Below, in pieces: positions 1-5,383 of a stretch of DNA of 5,799 nucleotides. The notes under the pieces were generated by a model. It was given only the letters and a program-made list of their open reading frames with translations, searched no databases and was not told the origin of the DNA. The number at the start of each line of letters is the position of its first letter. Within the stretch, counting starts at the first letter, position 1. The stretch is from Clostridia bacterium (GTDB taxonomy: Bacteria; Bacillota; Clostridia; Oscillospirales; CAG-272): positions 1 through 5,799 of the forward strand of contig JAGAFQ010000041.1 in the NCBI GenBank assembly GCA_017612495.1, given 5' to 3'. The position numbers were made by a program, and so were the translations under genes.

Positions 1-69
1 GTGGAAAGCGCGGGCGACGTTGTAACAGTTAAGATCGGCGCCGAGCAGTACGGGAATGAATTTATCCAT
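1..69 (-). CDS. Partial N-terminus of a probable ATP-grasp carboxylate-amine ligase
   Basis: Only the first 23 codons are present; the gene continues past the left edge. The minus strand reads an ATG at 67-69 followed by DKFIPVLLGADLNCYNVARA. From memory, 'F-(I/V)-P-(V/I)-LLG-(S/A)-D-x-N-x-Y-x-x-AR-(S/A)-F' is how many ATP-grasp carboxylate-amine ligases begin, including the D-aspartate ligases that build peptidoglycan side branches. The start is well supported: an AAAGGA Shine-Dalgarno overlaps the asnB stop codon, seven bases before the ATG. The gene lies 12 bases after asnB on the same strand, so the two are almost certainly co-transcribed. The ATP-binding residues are outside the window, so substrate and catalytic competence cannot be judged. 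Family assignment is inferred from a short N-terminal match. Confidence 0.6.
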   Translation of the reverse strand, partial: MDKFIPVLLGADLNCYNVARAFH

Positions 70-81
70 TGCAGTGTCCTT

Positions 82-1923
82 TCAGTTAGACTTCTCGTCG
101 ATAAAGAAACGCTTATACCAAACCAAAAACGTGAAGATCGTCCATATTTTGCGTCCGTTGTTCGCCTTTGTGCGATAGAGATCGTCGAGCAATTTCATAA
201 TGGCTTTGCGATCGAAAAACTCCTCAGCGTAGTCGGATGCAAAATACTCTTTTACGATGTTGTAATATTTTTCTTCTTTCAGCCACATTCTTATCGGAAC
301 GGGGAAGCCCTTTTTCTTTCTGAATGCCCAATCTTTCGGTATCTTTTTATCCGCCGCGTGACGCAGGATGTATTTTGATCCCTTGTCGCAGATCTTGTAT
401 TTGAGCGGGATCTGTTCGGCGAGCGCCATGACCTCTTTATCAAGATAGGGCACGCGCAATTCAAGCGAATGAGCCATGCTCATTTTATCCGCTTTCAAAA
501 GGATATCGCCGGGCAGCCACATTTGAAAATCGAGATACTGCTTTTGAGTAACCTCGTCAAGCTCTTTTGCTTCAAGATAGAATTTGTGAGCGAGCTTCGA
601 GGCGCTGTCGCTCTTTGCGCAGTCGGGCTTTAAGACACGCTTTGCTTCTTTTTCGGGAAAGACGAACGCCTGACCCAAAAAGTAATTTTCGGCAACTCCG
701 CTTGAACGCAAGAGAAAACTTCTGCCCTTGAATTCGGGCAGCGGCTTGACAATAGATGCCAAAAATCTGCGCAAAGCGGCGGGGAGCTTTTTGAATTTCA
801 CTACCTCGGGCGTATCGCAATACCAATCGTATCCCGCGAAGATCTCGTCGGCGCCCTCACCGCTCAAAACGACGGTGACGTGTTCCTTTGCGAGTTTTGC
901 CAAAAACCAAAGCGGCACGCAGGACGGGTTGGATTGAGGCTCGTCCATGTGATATTGGATATCCGAAAATGCTTCAAAGCATTCATCGGCATCGATGTAT
1001 TTTTTATAGTTTTGTATCTTTAAGATGTCCGAAAGTTCCTTTGCGTCGTCCGTTTCGTCAAAATTGTCGAATTTGAAGCCGACGGAAAATGTCTTGTCGG
1101 GCATAAGCTCGGCGGTTATATAGCTCGAATCGACGCCGCCCGAAAGAAAGCCGCCTACGGGAACGTCGCTTATTCTGTGCACCTTTACGGAATCGTTGAT
1201 GACGTCGCAAAGCTTGTCTGTATATTCTTCAAGATCGCCGTCTTTTTGCTCGAACTTGAAATCGTGATATTTTTGAATATCGGTCTTGCCGTCTTTCCAA
1301 AAGAGAGTATGACCGGGCAAAAGCTTATAGGTGTTTTCAAAGAACGTTTCTTCCGTTGCCGAATATTGAAGAGTGAGATACGGCAAAAGTGCGTCTTTGT
1401 TCACTTTTTTCATAAAGCCGGGATGCTCCAAAAAGCTTTTGATCTCGGAGCCGAATATGAGATCGCCGTTCTTTTGCTTGTGATAATAAAACGGCTTTAT
1501 TCCGAAAATGTCACGCGCCGCAAAAAGGGAATTGTCTTTCGTATCCCAAATGACGAAAGCGAACATACCGCGCAGACGCTTTACGCAGTCGCGTCCCCAC
1601 TGTTCATAAGAGTGGATGATGACTTCCGAATCGGTTTTGCTCACAAAGACGTGACCGAAAGATTTTAATTCTTCGCGCAGTGTTTCAAAGTTGTATATTT
1701 CGCCGTTGAACACCAGGACCAGATCTTTATTTTCGTTATATAAAGGCTGACAGCCGTTTTCCGAAAGGTCGATGATGCTCAGTCTTCTGAATCCCAAAGA
1801 TGCGCCGCCAGATATATATTCGCCGCCCATATCGGGGCCGCGGTGAATTATCCTTGCCATCATATTTTCAAGGATCTGCTTTTGATTTTCGATTTCGCCC
1901 GTAAAGCCGGCTATTCCGCACAT
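82..1923 (-). CDS. asnB: Glutamine-hydrolysing asparagine synthetase (AsnB-type amidotransferase)
   Basis: A 613-residue cytosolic class II amidotransferase, full length for the family. The N-terminal glutaminase domain (about 2-200) has the nucleophile Cys2 in MCGIAGF, RGPD at 28-31, and the expected catalytic residues Arg47, Asn73-Gly-Glu75 and Asp98. The synthetase domain has the ATP pyrophosphatase P-loop SGGVDSS at 261-267, SGEGADE at 354-360 and KMSMAHSLELRVPYLD at 480-495. Such enzymes release ammonia from glutamine and channel it to an adenylylated carboxylate, classically aspartate. The start at 1921-1923 is chosen because it places Cys2 correctly, follows ACGGAG by eight bases, and lies about 27 bases after the likely transcription start. 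An in-frame ATG at 1951-1953 would add ten residues ahead of the nucleophile. Some family members amidate peptidoglycan residues rather than free aspartate. The adjacent ligase-like gene makes that possible but unproven. Confidence 0.95.
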   Translation of the reverse strand: MCGIAGFTGEIENQKQILENMMARIIHRGPDMGGEYISGGASLGFRRLSIIDLSENGCQPLYNENKDLVLVFNGEIYNFETLREELKSFGHVFVSKTDSEVIIHSYEQWGRDCVKRLRGMFAFVIWDTKDNSLFAARDIFGIKPFYYHKQKNGDLIFGSEIKSFLEHPGFMKKVNKDALLPYLTLQYSATEETFFENTYKLLPGHTLFWKDGKTDIQKYHDFKFEQKDGDLEEYTDKLCDVINDSVKVHRISDVPVGGFLSGGVDSSYITAELMPDKTFSVGFKFDNFDETDDAKELSDILKIQNYKKYIDADECFEAFSDIQYHMDEPQSNPSCVPLWFLAKLAKEHVTVVLSGEGADEIFAGYDWYCDTPEVVKFKKLPAALRRFLASIVKPLPEFKGRSFLLRSSGVAENYFLGQAFVFPEKEAKRVLKPDCAKSDSASKLAHKFYLEAKELDEVTQKQYLDFQMWLPGDILLKADKMSMAHSLELRVPYLDKEVMALAEQIPLKYKICDKGSKYILRHAADKKIPKDWAFRKKKGFPVPIRMWLKEEKYYNIVKEYFASDYAEEFFDRKAIMKLLDDLYRTKANNGRKIWTIFTFLVWYKRFFIDEKSN

Positions 1924-1946
1924 AGAAGTATCTCCGTTTACAAAAT

Positions 1947-1994
1947 ATTTCATACTATTATATCACATATATCATAGAAAATAAAGTATGAAAT
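1947..1994. repeat. Perfect 10-bp inverted repeat bracketing the asnB core promoter
   Basis: ATTTCATACT at 1947-1956 is the exact reverse complement of AGTATGAAAT at 1985-1994, with a 28-bp spacer. One arm covers the predicted asnB transcription start and the other abuts the -35 region, so the spacer contains the -10 box. Transcription starts inside the repeat, so a full RNA hairpin is not expected. A DNA-level role such as paired repressor half-sites is the simplest reading, but no regulator is identified. Confidence 0.5.
1957..1965 (-). promoter_or_regulatory. Extended -10 promoter of asnB
   Basis: Read on the minus strand, this is TGATATAAT: a perfect TATAAT -10 box (1957-1962) with the TGn extension (1963-1965). 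The -35 position at 17-bp spacing (1980-1985) reads TTTATT, a poor match to TTGACA, which fits reliance on the extended -10. Transcription would begin near 1950, leaving a leader of about 27 bases before the asnB ATG at 1923. Confidence 0.7.
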
Positions 1995-2030
1995 CAAATA
2001 ATATTGAATCAATTTACCAAAAACTGCCGT

Positions 2031-2060
2031 GCATATACGAATTATGATTTAGCGATAATC
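2031..2060 (+). promoter_or_regulatory. Candidate SigF/SigG-type promoter of sigG
   Basis: GCATA at 2031-2035, a 15-bp spacer and AGCGATAATC at 2051-2060 resemble the forespore sigma consensus from Bacillus subtilis (roughly GYATA, then GGnnAnAnT). The first and last -10 positions deviate. No convincing SigA hexamer pair is visible in the same region. Transcription of sigG by SigF, with possible autoregulation by SigG, is known in B. subtilis, so a match here is biologically expected. Predicted from sequence only. Confidence 0.45.
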
Positions 2061-2064
2061 ATAA
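2042..2064. repeat. 8-bp dyad overlapping the putative sigG -10 element
   Basis: TTATGATT at 2042-2049 and AATCATAA at 2057-2064 are exact reverse complements separated by seven bases. The dyad covers the -10 element of the candidate forespore promoter and so is positioned like an operator. It lies around or just upstream of the expected transcription start, so an RNA leader hairpin is less likely. Confidence 0.45.
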
Positions 2065-2092
2065 AAACGAAGTGCAAAGGAAAGTTTGTGAA

Positions 2093-2869
2093 TTGAACTA
2101 CTACAATAAAGTGGAGATAAGCGGAATAGACACATCAAAACTCAAAACTTTATCGTCGGAGCAAAAAGACAGACTTTTAAGAGAAGCAAAAAGCGGAAAC
2201 CTTTTGGCAAGGGAGGAACTGATAAACGGCAATTTAAGGCTCGTTTTGAGCATGATACAGCGCTTTTCGGGCAGAAAAGAGTCGATGGACGATCTTTTTC
2301 AAGTCGGCTGTATGGGACTTATAAAGGCGATAGACAACTTCGATATAAACGTCGGGGTCTGCTTTTCGACTTATGCCGTACCCATGATAATGGGGGAGAT
2401 AAGGCGGTATTTGCGCGACAACAATATGATAAGGGTGAGCCGCTCGACAAGAGATCTTGCGAACAAGGCGCTCATTCTGAAAGAAGAAATGATAAAAAGC
2501 GGAAAGGACGAGCCGAGCCTTGAAGAAAGCGCCAAACTGCTCGGCGTTTCAAAAGACGCGCTTTCCGCGGCGATGTATGCGACGGCAAAGCCGCTCTCGC
2601 TGTACGAGCCCGTCTTTTCGGAATCGGGCGATTCGCTTTTTGTCATCGACCAGATAAAAGACGACGGCGAATATGACGACGTTTGGATAGAAAAACTGTC
2701 GCTGAAAAAAATGCTTTCATCGCTTGCGGGCAGAGAAAAGGAGATCATTCAAAAACGCTATTTTGACGGCATGACGCAAATGGAGGTCGCAAACGAGATA
2801 GGAATATCTCAGGCGCAGGTTTCGCGCCTCGAAAAAGCGGCGATCGACAAAATAAAAAAAGGATTTTGA
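2093..2869 (+). CDS. sigG: RNA polymerase sigma-G, late forespore sporulation sigma factor
   Basis: A 258-residue sigma-70 family protein, close to the roughly 260 residues of B. subtilis SigG. The SigG-type N-terminus NKVEISGIDTSKL (5-17) separates it from SigF, as do NGNLRLVLSMIQRF (45-58) and GEIRRYLRDNN followed by RVSRSTRD (101-121). Region 2 includes DDLFQVGCMGLIKAIDNFD (66-84) and FSTYAVPMI (91-99). Region 4 carries the helix-turn-helix TQMEVANEIGISQAQVSRLEKAA (228-250). It directs core polymerase to late forespore genes during sporulation. The start is taken as TTG 2093, because AAAGGAAAG (2076-2084) lies eight bases upstream and the resulting N-terminus matches the family. An in-frame GTG at 2072 would add seven residues and lacks a Shine-Dalgarno. 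The residue before FSTY is Cys90, where B. subtilis SigG has Lys. No spoIIGA or sigE precedes it, unlike the usual arrangement. Confidence 0.93.
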   Translation: MNYYNKVEISGIDTSKLKTLSSEQKDRLLREAKSGNLLAREELINGNLRLVLSMIQRFSGRKESMDDLFQVGCMGLIKAIDNFDINVGVCFSTYAVPMIMGEIRRYLRDNNMIRVSRSTRDLANKALILKEEMIKSGKDEPSLEESAKLLGVSKDALSAAMYATAKPLSLYEPVFSESGDSLFVIDQIKDDGEYDDVWIEKLSLKKMLSSLAGREKEIIQKRYFDGMTQMEVANEIGISQAQVSRLEKAAIDKIKKGF

Positions 2870-2899
2870 CCTATATTTGATAAAAAACGAAAAAAGTAC

Positions 2900-2928
2900 T
2901 TGCAAAAAAATAAAAAGTATGCTATCAT
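2900..2928 (+). promoter_or_regulatory. SigA-type promoter of rpmE with extended -10
   Basis: TTGCAA (2900-2905), a 17-bp spacer and TATCAT (2923-2928) form a strong vegetative promoter. TG at 2920-2921 adds the extended -10 motif. Transcription would start near 2935, giving a leader of about 33 bases before rpmE. This lets rpmE be expressed in vegetative growth independently of the sporulation gene upstream. No intrinsic terminator separates sigG from this promoter. Confidence 0.8.
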
Positions 2929-2968
2929 CTTGTGTATTGTAAGATACTATGCGAAAGAGGTGTTACAG

Positions 2969-3175
2969 ATGAAGGAAGGAATCCATCCCGAATATAAAGA
3001 AGCAACAATCAAATGCGCATGCGGTGCTGAGATCAAAACAAGATCCACAAAGGGCGATATGCGTGTTGAAATTTGTTCGAAGTGCCATCCGTTCTTTACG
3101 GGCAAGCAGAAATTCGTTGATGCTGGCGGACGCGTAGATAAGTTCAAAAAGCGTCTTGAAAGCAAAGCACAGTAA
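2969..3175 (+). CDS. rpmE: 50S ribosomal protein L31, zinc-binding type
   Basis: A 68-residue protein of typical L31 length, a component of the large ribosomal subunit that bridges the central protuberance to the 30S head. It opens with MKEGIHPEYKEATIKCACG and contains the conserved CSKCHPFFTGKQKFVDAGGRVDKFKKR segment (36-61). Cys16, Cys18, Cys36 and Cys39 supply the CxC and CxxC zinc ligands, so this is the zinc-containing (C+) form rather than the zinc-free paralogue induced under zinc starvation. The ATG at 2969 is chosen because AGAGG (2956-2960) lies eight bases upstream and the N-terminus matches the family. A longer reading frame from 2900 would run through the promoter and leader. It has its own promoter and is followed after 16 bases by a long terminator hairpin. 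Confidence 0.97.
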   Translation: MKEGIHPEYKEATIKCACGAEIKTRSTKGDMRVEICSKCHPFFTGKQKFVDAGGRVDKFKKRLESKAQ

Positions 3176-3191
3176 TTATTTGCGGCATTTT

Positions 3192-3247
3192 GTGAGAAAT
3201 TTACACGTTCGGCTACACCGAATGTGTAAATTTCTCACTTTCTTTTT
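3192..3247 (+). terminator. Long intrinsic terminator or attenuator between rpmE and hflX
   Basis: Positions 3192-3212 pair with 3218-3238 to give a 21-bp stem: 15 perfect pairs (GTGAGAAATTTACAC with GTGTAAATTTCTCAC), one G-U pair, then five pairs (TTCGG/CCGAA). The loop is CTACA and the tail is TTTCTTTTT (3239-3247). It should terminate the rpmE transcript. The hflX Shine-Dalgarno begins only three bases after the U-tract and no good promoter is seen in between, so hflX-yigZ expression may depend on read-through. Confidence 0.85.
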
Positions 3248-3261
3248 ACGGAGGTGTTTTT

Positions 3262-4566
3262 GTGTCTGAAAATCAAAATACCGTAACAGATGAAAAAAAT
3301 TTTGCGCAAAACTCAGATTTTCATCCGCGCTGCGCTCTTGTGGGCGTCAGACTTTCCGATGACGGCGGCTTTGACGCTTCGTTTGCCGAACTTTCGCGCC
3401 TTTGCAATACCGCAGGAGGCGAGGTCGTATTCACCCTCGTTCAGAATATGGAAAAGATCGTCGGCGCGACCTATATCGGCAGCGGAAAACTTTCGGAGCT
3501 TGCAGATCTTTGCAGCAAGAACGACGTGCACGTGGCGATATTCGACTGCGAACTTTCGCCGATGCAGGTGCGCAACATCGAAGATAAGCTCGATGATGTC
3601 AGAGTCATTGACCGCAGTGTGCTCATCCTCGACATTTTCGCGCTTCACGCGGGCAGCGCGGCGGGCAAATTGCAGGTCGAGATAGCGCAGTTAAGATACA
3701 CTCTTCCGAGACTTGTCGGCAAGGGCAAGGATATTTCGCGTCTTGCCGGAGGTATCGGCACAAGGGGTCCGGGTGAGAGCAAGCTCGAAAGCGACAAGCG
3801 TCATATCGAGCGGCGCATACGCGCTCTTGAAGACAAGCTTTCGGAACTTGAACACAACAGAAAGACTCAAAGGGAGCAAAGAAACAAAAGCGGAATTGCC
3901 AAGGCGGCTATCGTCGGATATACGAATGCCGGCAAGTCAACGCTATTAAACAGACTTACCGATGCCGGAATTTTGGCGGAAGACAAGCTTTTTGCCACCC
4001 TTGACCCCACAACGAGGCGCTTTGCATTGCCGAGCGGCAGAGAAATGCTCTTGACCGACACCGTCGGCTTTATACGCAATCTGCCGCATCATCTTGTCAA
4101 GGCATTCAAATCAACGCTCGATGAGATCGTTTTTGCCGATTTCCTCATCGTCGTTGCCGATATGTCCGATTATGAATGTGCATCGCAGATAGAAGTCACA
4201 AGACAGGTAATATCCGAGCTCGGCGCCGCCGAAAAGCCCGTGATACTCGTGCTGAACAAGTGCGATATCGCAAAGGATAACGTATTGCCGCCCGAGATAT
4301 TTGCAAGCGACGATACCGTATTCATTTCCGCCGCGACCGGCGACGGCATTGACAAGCTCGCATCAAAGCTCGATGCCGAAATTTCAAAATTCAAGACCGA
4401 GACCGAATTCATCTTCCCATACGATGCCGCCAAAAAACTCAGTTATCTTCACGGTGCAGCCGAGGTCAAAAAGGTAGACTGTCTCGAAGACGGAATACAC
4501 GTTTCGGCGGTTTGCGACGAAAAAACGCGCGGAATGTTCGCGGAATACAGAGAGGTCGAAATATGA
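3262..4566 (+). CDS. hflX: GTPase HflX, ribosome-splitting factor
   Basis: A 434-residue GTPase of usual HflX length. HflX binds 50S subunits and splits stalled or idle 70S ribosomes, mainly under stress; some Gram-positive homologues contribute to macrolide and lincosamide tolerance. The N-terminal HflX domain (about 22-180) has YIGSGKL (71-77), the acidic SPMQVRNIED segment (99-108) and the glycine-rich GGIGTRGPGESKLE (163-176). A charged helical, coiled-coil-like linker follows (177-208). The G domain has G1 GYTNAGKST (219-227), the DPTTRR switch (248-253), G3 DTVGF (266-270), G4 NKCD (332-335) and G5 SAATG (356-360), all intact. The GTG start at 3262 follows GGAGGTG by five bases. The stop overlaps the yigZ start codon, implying translational coupling. 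Its closest upstream signal is a terminator-like hairpin. Confidence 0.95.
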   Translation: MSENQNTVTDEKNFAQNSDFHPRCALVGVRLSDDGGFDASFAELSRLCNTAGGEVVFTLVQNMEKIVGATYIGSGKLSELADLCSKNDVHVAIFDCELSPMQVRNIEDKLDDVRVIDRSVLILDIFALHAGSAAGKLQVEIAQLRYTLPRLVGKGKDISRLAGGIGTRGPGESKLESDKRHIERRIRALEDKLSELEHNRKTQREQRNKSGIAKAAIVGYTNAGKSTLLNRLTDAGILAEDKLFATLDPTTRRFALPSGREMLLTDTVGFIRNLPHHLVKAFKSTLDEIVFADFLIVVADMSDYECASQIEVTRQVISELGAAEKPVILVLNKCDIAKDNVLPPEIFASDDTVFISAATGDGIDKLASKLDAEISKFKTETEFIFPYDAAKKLSYLHGAAEVKKVDCLEDGIHVSAVCDEKTRGMFAEYREVEI

Positions 4567-5201
4567 GTGATCTTTCAAAGTCCGAAGGATATTTGACCCT
4601 TTGCAAAAGAGGCAGCGACCGTTTTGAAGAAAAAAGATCGCAGTTTATCGGGTATGCCATACCGATAATCACCGAAAGCGAAGCGCTTGACTTTATTGAA
4701 GAAATAAGAAAAAAACATTCCGATGCGACGCACAACGTCTATGCGTATACGCTCAGAAAAAACAATATCTGCCGATACAGCGACGACGGCGAGCCGCAGG
4801 GCACCGCCGCTTTGCCTGTGCTCGACGTGCTTAAAAAGGGCGAAATATGCGATGCCTGCATCGTTGTAACACGTTACTTCGGCGGCACTCTTTTGGGCGC
4901 CGGAGGGCTTGTAAGAGCCTATTCAAAGGCGGCAAAGATCGCAGTCGATGATGCCGGGGTGGGCAGAATGCAGCCGCTTGTCAGGTTTTACATCTTGGCT
5001 GAATATTCCGATCTCGGCAAGATCGAGAGGGAATGTGAAGCATATTCGGCACGCATCATAAATACCGAATATGCCGATAAGATCAAGATCACGCTTTCGA
5101 TCCCGCAAAAAAGATATGAAGATTTTTGTTTGAGAATAGTCGATATCAGCGCGGGAAAACTGAACGCCGTGTTTGAAGACGTATATCATTCAATACTGTA
5201 A
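4563..5201 (+). CDS. yigZ: YigZ/YvyE family IMPACT-like protein
   Basis: A 212-residue protein matching the usual length of the bacterial IMPACT (UPF0029) family. The N-terminal IMPACT domain (about 15-125) contains KRSQFIGYA (24-32), the signature RYSDDGEPQGTAALPVL (71-87) and VVTRYFGGTLLGAGGLVRAY (101-120). The C-terminal part (about 135-205) fits the ferredoxin-like DUF1949 domain. The biochemical role in bacteria is unsettled; the eukaryotic relative IMPACT modulates translation by binding GCN1. The ATG at 4563 overlaps the hflX stop as ATGA and follows AGAGG by seven bases, which decides the start over a longer frame that would extend back into hflX. Co-transcription with hflX hints at a translation-related role, but that is inference from position. 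A compact terminator directly follows. Confidence 0.92.
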   Translation: MSDLSKSEGYLTLCKRGSDRFEEKRSQFIGYAIPIITESEALDFIEEIRKKHSDATHNVYAYTLRKNNICRYSDDGEPQGTAALPVLDVLKKGEICDACIVVTRYFGGTLLGAGGLVRAYSKAAKIAVDDAGVGRMQPLVRFYILAEYSDLGKIERECEAYSARIINTEYADKIKITLSIPQKRYEDFCLRIVDISAGKLNAVFEDVYHSIL

Positions 5202-5224
5202 AAAGTCCCTTTTGGGACTTTTTT
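5201..5224 (+). terminator. Intrinsic terminator after yigZ
   Basis: AAAAGTCCC (5201-5209) pairs with GGGACTTTT (5214-5222) across a TTTT loop, and six T residues run from 5219 to 5224. The stem begins at the last base of the yigZ stop codon. It ends the hflX-yigZ transcript and insulates dgt. The A-rich left arm means it could also work weakly on the minus strand. Confidence 0.88.
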
Positions 5225-5254
5225 CGTGCATCTTTGATAGTAAACTGAACTCAT

Positions 5255-5279
5255 AAATTGAAAATATTTCAATTTTTTT
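5255..5279. repeat. 9-bp AT-rich inverted repeat with T-tract
   Basis: AAATTGAAA (5255-5263) and TTTCAATTT (5267-5275) are exact reverse complements around ATA, and T residues continue to 5279. It resembles a weak secondary terminator for yigZ read-through, or an operator upstream of dgt. The low GC content makes a strong RNA hairpin unlikely. Confidence 0.4.
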
Positions 5280-5285
5280 GAAAAA

Positions 5286-5309
5286 ATAAGAGGAATTTTA
5301 TTCTCTTAT
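5286..5309. repeat. 7-bp inverted repeat upstream of dgt
   Basis: ATAAGAG (5286-5292) and CTCTTAT (5303-5309) are exact reverse complements. In RNA the stem extends to nine pairs through one G-U and one A-U, leaving a six-base loop. It lies between the yigZ terminator and dgt, in a region where I can identify no confident promoter. Role unknown. Confidence 0.4.
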
Positions 5310-5348
5310 GAGTATTTATAAGTAAAGTGTAAAAGTTGTGATTTTGGG

Positions 5349-5383
5349 AAAGGAGAGCTTTCACGTCGAAAGCGGGATTTTAG
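5349..5383 (+). promoter_or_regulatory. Ribosome binding region of dgt with a hairpin between Shine-Dalgarno and start
   Basis: A strong AAAGGAG (5349-5355) lies 28 bases before the ATG, too far for normal initiation. Between them GCTTTC (5357-5362) and GAAAGC (5368-5373) form a perfect 6-bp stem with loop ACGTC. If this folds, the Shine-Dalgarno is brought to about 11 effective bases from the ATG. A weaker GGGA (5374-5377) sits six bases before the ATG and could serve by itself. Confidence 0.5.

Noticed and set aside
1..378. Plus-strand open frame of 125 codons opposite asnB and the left-hand gene
   Set aside because: It opposes strongly supported minus-strand genes, has no recognisable motif and no ribosome binding site within the window.
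1177..1668. Plus-strand open frame of 163 codons
   Set aside because: It lies entirely antisense to the glutaminase and synthetase domains of asnB and shows no family resemblance; it is a shadow frame.
1924..1953. Ten-residue N-terminal extension of AsnB from an upstream ATG
   Set aside because: It would block the Cys2 nucleophile, has no Shine-Dalgarno, and its ATG lies at or before the predicted transcription start.
2900..2968. N-terminal extension of L31
   Set aside because: The stretch contains the -35, -10 and leader of the rpmE promoter; the standard L31 start at 2969 has a good Shine-Dalgarno.
3200..3230. Possible SigA promoter inside the rpmE terminator hairpin (TTTACA with TGTAAA)
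   Set aside because: The spacing is 19 bp and the -10 match is poor; the two motifs are simply arms of the palindrome.
4512..4562. 17-residue N-terminal extension of YigZ
   Set aside because: It overlaps the hflX 3' end in another frame; the ATG at 4563 with ATGA coupling and AGAGG spacing is far better supported.
5291..5313. SigH-like promoter (AGGAATT then GAGT) upstream of dgt
   Set aside because: The -10 has a mismatch and the spacer appears too short. It was tempting because the B. subtilis dnaG-sigA operon has a SigH promoter.
5308..5325. Five-codon mini-ORF (MSIYK) before dgt
   Set aside because: Its nearest GGA is about 13 bases away and its ATG overlaps the arm of a dyad; such short frames arise readily by chance in AT-rich DNA.
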